Part shown: in pieces, positions 58,616 through 64,000 of the stretch
How the letters are laid out: each line of letters opens with the position of its first letter
Position numbering within the stretch: the first letter of the stretch is position 1
Source: Vigna angularis
Taxonomy: Eukaryota > Streptophyta > Magnoliopsida > Fabales > Fabaceae
DNA: 64,000 bases
NCBI RefSeq assembly: GCF_016808095.1
Contig: NC_068976.1
Span: 25,328,371 to 25,392,370, forward strand
Reading direction: 5' to 3'
Program-made: the position numbers and the translations under genes
Notes under the pieces: model-generated
What the model saw: only the letters and a program-made list of their open reading frames with translations
Databases searched by the model: none
Told to the model about the DNA's origin: nothing

Positions 58616-61454
58616 CTCGTGTCAATACTAGACTTTTGTGAGGTTTCTAACTTATGTAGACTTGATTTTGTATATAGAACTAACTCTTTTGTTGTAAATA
58701 GATTTTCAGTTTTACTTGGGCTAATTTGTGGCTTTAGCCTAGTTGTGTCTAAGTGTATGCAGGGGATGTTCATACAAGGAGGACTGCAACCTCAAAAGCA
58801 TCATGAAGACCCTGAGATTGAAGGAATTATAGGACACAAGGAGACAACTATGTTGAGCATCACAAGCTGCCCCGAATTCTTCCTTCCTTGAAGATGCTCC
58901 AAGTGCTAAGTAAGATGAAGAAAGGGAGAAGAAAAAGAGAAAGACTAGTCACCACCACCCTTGGATGAGAGACAAAGAACTCAAGCCTAGCAAGCAAAAT
59001 TTGATCAAGAGGATTGAGTGTTTGAAGATGTCAAGGTAGTGGAAGGGCTAAAAAGAAGAATTCAAGCTATGAGAGTTGATTTGGTGGCTAGAATGTGATT
59101 CAAGAGGAGTTGGTGGAAGGAGCACACCAACATCAAAGTTTGCACTTCATTGAGTAATCCGTCAAGCTAATGACGTTAAACAAGCGCTTTTGGGAGGCAA
59201 CCCAGTTTTATTACCTATTTTACTAGTGTTTGTGTGATTTTTGTGTTATTTGCATTAGTAACTTATGTTTTGCATGTTTGTGTAGTTTTGAATTGTTGTG
59301 ATTTTTGAGTTGTAATGTTGTTTTTGTGGTTTGTATAAGTGTAGTAGGTTAGTTTTAGCTTGTTTGGTGTGTGAGTGCATTGAATGAAGGTCTAGAACCA
59401 AAAATCACATGGTGAGTGGCCAATTTCGCAGAAATCTGCATTATGCAGAAAACTGATATGGCGCCCAAGCGCCCCCTGCTGAGGGGCGCCCGGGCGCGAG
59501 CTGCACCAGGGCATCCTGCACCAAATTGACTGAGTGGCGCCCAAGCCCCCCTGCACCAGGGGCGCCCGGGCGCGAGCTGCACCAGGGGCGCCCATCACCA
59601 AAAATTCTGGTTCTGCACTTTTGTTTTTCTTGATTTATGATGAGTTTCCCATTCTTTTGCACTCTTCCACACACTCCTTTTGTTGTGTTTTTATACCTTT
59701 GTGTTGTTGTACCTTTGGGAAGCTTAATTCTAAGACTTCCCTCTTTGTTCATGTACTTTTGTCTTTGTTTGTTTTGCCTTTCACTGTCTTGTTTCTTTGC
59801 TTTCTTTTGCATATTTCTTTTAGTTTGTTTTATGGATTCTTCTCTTCAGTTGTTGACTATGGGATACTAATTTTGCTTTGAGCTTTCTTTTTACAGTATA
59901 AGATCTTCTTTAGGACTTAAAAAGTTCAAAACCACCGTTGGCCAACCTTTGAGCCAGGCGTGAGCAGAGCATTATATGACTTGAAGATTTTGCTGCTCGT
60001 GTAGCATGGCCTGGGGGCCAGGCCCCTACTGATGGGGGAGGTGGAGCAGTTGCGGAGTATAAGCTACTATTGGAGGAAGATGTTGCAGATGAAAGTGAAG
60101 CTAGTGTCCTACACTGCTGGAGACGCAAAGAGTCCATTTTAAATCGGTTTTTCAGTTTTAATTTCCAGTTTTATTTGCTTTCAGTATTTGTGTTTTTGAT
60201 TTCTTTTTGTCTTGCCTTGTGGATAGTTCTTGTGCAATTGGTATGGTGATTTGAGTGAATCATTTGTTATGCTTGAATTGAATACATATCTGTTGTGCTT
60301 GCTCTTTATCCATAAGAATTGTTTTGAAAATCTGATTGAGATTATGTGGTTGAGCTTGTTGAACAGAGATTGTGGTTGCTTGTATATGTTTAGATAGATG
60401 CTTGGTTTTAAGTGTGATCAATATTCTTGGCATGATGTTTATCAAATTTTGGAACCCTGAGTAAACCTGTGAGATGTTGTGCCTCAGAGTTTATTGATGA
60501 ATGTTATTACTTTGGAATCACAGTTGATTTTGCCTGAGTTTCTCTATTTGAACTGTTACTTGCATGTTACAAATGATCAAGGCCATCTTGTTCTTCCACC
60601 TCTTCTACATTTTGAGCCTAAAAGCCAATGCTAAACCTTTGAACCTTAAAGAAAATTTTCTCATTCCCGAAACCTTAAGCTTATTGAAAAATCCTTAACC
60701 TCCTTACCTTGAGTTGAGATGATTATATATATTAGAGTGAGGAGAATGGTCTAAGTTTGGGGGAGTTCTTCTTGTCAAAAGGGGAGCATTGAGAAAAACA
60801 ATAAGTTGAGTTAAAAAGAAAGAAAAAGAAGAAAGAAGAAGAGAAAGAAAAATGAATTCAATGAAAAAAAGAGTTGGGAAATAAGTTGAGAGTGGTTTAT
60901 TCAATTTTGGAGAAAAAGAGATATTAAGCTATATCATGAATTAAATTGTTTGGTCTCTTATCTCAAGGTGCTTTGTTGTCCAGAAAAACCAATTTTTCTT
61001 CTTAGCCCAGCCACAATACAAGCCAATCAAAGTCCTTGTGATGTAACTTGTTTGTTAATGTGTTTGATATTGTTGAAACGAAAGGCAAAGTTGATTTGTG
61101 TAACATTGTGATAGTTGAGAGTTAGACACACATCCTTATACACCATTGTGCTTGAGTGAAACACTTTCCTTGGTGAGGATTGGTTCCATGCACTCATTGA
61201 AAACAACTTGCCATGTTTGTTGATCTATCAATTGCATCTATCATGTGATTTTGAACTGTTAGCACCATGATTGAAGTTTAGCTTGCTAAGACAATATTGT
61301 CTCTTGAATGTGATTTATAAGTTGAGCAAGCACGATTGATTTTGTTTATTTGATTGAAACTATGCTTGAGTTGCTAGACCATTGTGATTGAATTGTTTGC
61401 TAGGAGAAGTACTTTTGCTTGAGGACAAGCAAAGTTGTAAGTTTGGGGGTATTT
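58616..61454 (+). other. Internal region of family L, non-coding
   Basis: About 2.84 kb that aligns with the reverse strand of 14-2860. It contains a GC-rich block (59460-59600) and a conserved stretch at 59990-60140 that is open on both strands in this copy. No retroviral-type domain is found, and polypurine sequence lies at 61439-61450. Confidence 0.7.
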
Positions 61455-61901
61455 TGATAATGCTAAATTATACCATATTTTAAGCATCATTTTAATGGCA
61501 AAATCAACTCCTTTCTTACTTATAACTTGCTTAATCCTCTTGTTTTGCCTTGTTTTCTAAATAATTGTGTTTTTGGCTACTTTGATCTACTTTCATCAAT
61601 AATCCCTTATTTTGTAGCTAAAAATGTGCTTGGAAGACTCTCCAACAATGTCTAAGGTTGAACCAACCACTAGAAGCGAGCAGATCTGCAGAAAAAGTGA
61701 AAATGATGCAGTGCTGAAAAGTCAGGCCCGGGCCCCCCCTGGCTGAGGGGCGCCCAAGCGCGACTGCACCAGGGCCAGTTTCTGCACAGAAAAGTGACCA
61801 GGTGCCAGTTTTGTGTGCTGGTCGCGCCCGGGCGTGAAAAAGGGGCGCCCGGGCGCGACTTTTTGCGAGAAGCTCGCGCCCGGGCGTGAGAAATGGGGCG
61901 C

Positions 61902-64000
61902 TGATGAATCAATATTTTCTCAACTTTACTTAGTTTATTGTGCTAGAATTAATCAGGGAATTGTGCTTAATTGTCCGGTATTTCCCAATTTTTACTAATT
62001 GTGCTTAAATTGACCAATAATTCTAATTTTAATTAATTTGAATTATCTGACTTAATTATTTGCATTAGTAATTGCAGGGAAAATTATTGGATAATATTCA
62101 GGATATTTGGAAGATTGTCACAAAATGAAAGACTCTCCATTAAAGAATTATTTACAATAAGGAGGACATTATGGTCATTTAACTTTGAGAAGGGTGCTTC
62201 ATTATTGGAAAAAAAGGGGTGACATCCAGCTACTTGAATTACGTAAATGGTGCACAGAGTTGGTTTGAACATGTCACGTTGTGCTGCCACGACCAACATT
62301 TACAATTGCAAGCACATGTTTCACCGTTGGAAAAGAGCAACACGTTAGGGATGGGTCTCATGGTTATTCAAGGAGAAAAGCACATTATATTCTCATTGGA
62401 AATGGAGGCAGCAGGTGGTGGGCACGCGAGAAACACACGGCCTGGAACCAGCCACCACACGCAGAGAAAAGCTGCTGCCATGGTCTGGAAGAAAGCCTCC
62501 AAACTGTTGGACCTCACGTGCAATTATGTGGGAAGCCTTCACGGTCCAGCAGAGAAGTCTTCACGTTCCCAGCAGTTCACGGCTGGAAGGAGAGGTGTCT
62601 CTGCAGAGGGAGAACAGGTCCAGCACTTCACGGTGGTGTAGCAGCCACTATCTATATCAATCCAGCAGCCCGCACGAAGAAACCTCACGCCCACGCAGTA
62701 GCTTGGAATAGCAGAAGTGGTGTGCACGGACAGCAGCATGGCAGTCCAGAGTTCACGCAACCAGCAGAGAAGCCTCGAAGCATCCACGTTCCAGTTGCAA
62801 CAACACAAAGGCAACCACGGCCAGAGAAGCAAGAGCAGCTAGGTGGTGCTGTCACGGTTCAGCTACACCTTCATCTTTGGCTTTTGTTTGAACACTAGGA
62901 AATGTAGAAGAAGGAACTGAAAAGAGAGAGTTGGACAGCAGCGGACCACATCCAGAAACAACGCACGGTTGGTGCAGCACGTGAAGCATCCAACGTTCAA
63001 GCCCTTCAACGTCCAACATCCAGCAAGCTTGGAGCAGTGTGTGCGTGCACGGAGAAGGGAGGAGCAGTAGCCACCAAGGAAGAATGCGTCCAGCAGTCCA
63101 GCCGCCACTTTCATTATTGGTTTATGTTTGAAAGTCCAGCAATGAAGGGACCCATCTTCCAGGAGAGTCACGGGTCCAGCACTCTCACACGTCCACCATG
63201 GCAGCAGAGAATGATGGTGCAGTAGCCACCTAGAGAAGTGAAGCTCAAGGAATAGCAGCAGAGTGCATGAAGATCACGGCCAGCTATCTTCAACACGGTC
63301 CAACACAGAAGCTCGGGAGCTCTCGGTCACAACCTGAAGGAGAGTCCAGCTGCGCCACAGTCCAGCAAGAGCTCCATGGCTGGAAGAAAGAAGAACACTT
63401 CACGGCTGGTTGGAGAGAAAAGCATCATGGAAAAGCCTGCAGATTTCCTTTAGCAGCAAACTTGTTCCAGCAAGGGAGGAGAGCGTTCCATTAGCTGATT
63501 CACGGAGAGAAAAGAGGAGGTGAAACCCAGCTGCAGCAACACTTAGGGGACAACCACTTTGAGAGAAGAAATTAATTGGCTTGGAGAATGGTACAGAGGT
63601 GTCTCGGCCTTGCTAGAAGTAGAAGAAAATGAAGAAGGAAGTGATGGCTGGACGTGTGAAGGGAGAACGTTTGAATCCAGCAAGAAGAAGAAGACGTCCC
63701 AGCAAAGCACATGACAGCAACACGGGTTGGTTCAGCAGATGGCAACACGTTCTGAGTTGGTGTCCAGAGCATGCAGAAGTAAAAAATGGAGGGCCCCACC
63801 TTATTTATTTCTGGCACAAAGTAATGGAAGAAATTAATTTTAAAAGCATGGTAATGGTATACCAGAATGGAAGGCATGCACCACACGCACCACTGCATCT
63901 GCATTTCCAGCAAAGATACCACTTACCTCCAAGAATAAAAGAGGGAGAGAAGAGATGAACAGGGAGTCCCGGTTCACGGTCTGGGGCTGACGCTTGGGAG
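61902..64000 (+). mobile_element. Further LTR-like sequence, truncated by the window end
   Basis: Begins TGATGAATCAATATTTTC exactly where the family L LTR is cut. The first 300 bp are AT-rich; 62250-63760 is then rich in interspersed CCAGCA and CACGG words. The TG start inside an LTR suggests a separate retrotransposon whose LTR exceeds 2 kb, but no end, primer site or coding domain is visible. Open frames such as 62281-62898 show no domain. Confidence 0.5.

Larger units (their letters stand above)
56050..61901 (+). mobile_element. Family L tandem array: internal end, LTR, internal, LTR
   Basis: Plus orientation. 56050-57129 is the 3' part of an internal region ending in a polypurine tract, then an LTR (57130-58576), a primer site (58598-58615), a complete internal region (58616-61454) and the start of a second LTR (61455-61901). 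The segments 56050-57577 and 60375-61901 are direct repeats with a 4325-bp offset and almost no differences after about 56250. No coding domain is present. The first copy is cut near 56050 by unit G and the last LTR is cut at 61901. Confidence 0.85.

Noticed and set aside
58619..58891. Conserved frame starting right after the primer site (also at 2857-2669)
   Set aside because: It begins with GTG, not ATG, and diverges in frame between the copies. It is probably leader RNA.
62281..62898. 205-residue and overlapping open frames near the right end
   Set aside because: Several frames on both strands are open because the sequence is GC-richer and repetitive. There is no domain, signal or codon pattern supporting a gene.

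Overview
The window reads as eukaryotic nuclear DNA from a dicot plant. It is AT-rich, its genes are split by GT-AG introns, it carries cucumisin-type subtilases and an EG45/natriuretic-peptide-type gene, and about half of it is retrotransposon-derived. The LTR families starting TGTAACATCCC/TGTAAGACCC and the overall composition suggest a legume, possibly Phaseoleae. That placement is an impression, not a result.

Layout. 1-3856: a non-autonomous LTR retrotransposon on the minus strand (family L, Asp-tRNA-type primer site), cut by the window edge. 3857-6711: AT-rich DNA without a recognisable gene. 6712-7198: a two-exon EG45-like/plant natriuretic peptide gene (minus). 7311-10966: intergenic DNA with a long (AT)n tract. 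10967-18357: a complete, very young, non-coding Ty3/gypsy-type element (family V, minus) with near-identical 2.18-kb LTRs and target duplication CGAAG. 18775-24812: a nest in which a degenerate Ty1/copia element (minus) carries a chromovirus solo LTR in its own LTR, the solo LTR carries a 1.4-kb Mutator-like foldback element, and the copia RT carries a hAT MITE. Three of these insertions have perfect target duplications.

27030-33590 and 39486-44679: two tandem cucumisin-like subtilase genes (minus), each with ten coding exons, an apparently open reading frame and an intact catalytic tetrad (Asp, His, Asn, Ser). Each also has a predicted 5'-UTR intron and a matching TATA promoter. A third, orphan promoter copy lies at 45500-45890. 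Their last exons are nearly identical while earlier exons are clearly diverged, which suggests gene conversion. A second family V solo LTR (35866-37909) lies between the genes.

46067-64000: a retrotransposon cluster. It holds a decayed gypsy pol (46067-46870), then three truncated chromovirus-type LTR units placed side by side (I 47869, H 48425, G 51227), each cutting off the one to its left. G carries an open 3' pol segment (integrase plus chromodomain-like tail) that runs almost directly into a Met-tRNA primer site. Next comes an LTR-internal-LTR array of family L (56050-61901), cut by a further LTR-like sequence from 61902 to the window end.

The most unusual signals are in the LTRs, not the genes. 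One is a hairpin module whose flanks are conserved across families V, G, H and I while the stem sequence is replaced as a whole. A second is an array of about 50 dispersed GGACGAACGCT-like motifs in LTR H. A third is a 35-bp-period array of hairpins with a compensatory stem change in LTR G. A fourth is a hairpin fixed just upstream of the polypurine tract in V, H and G.
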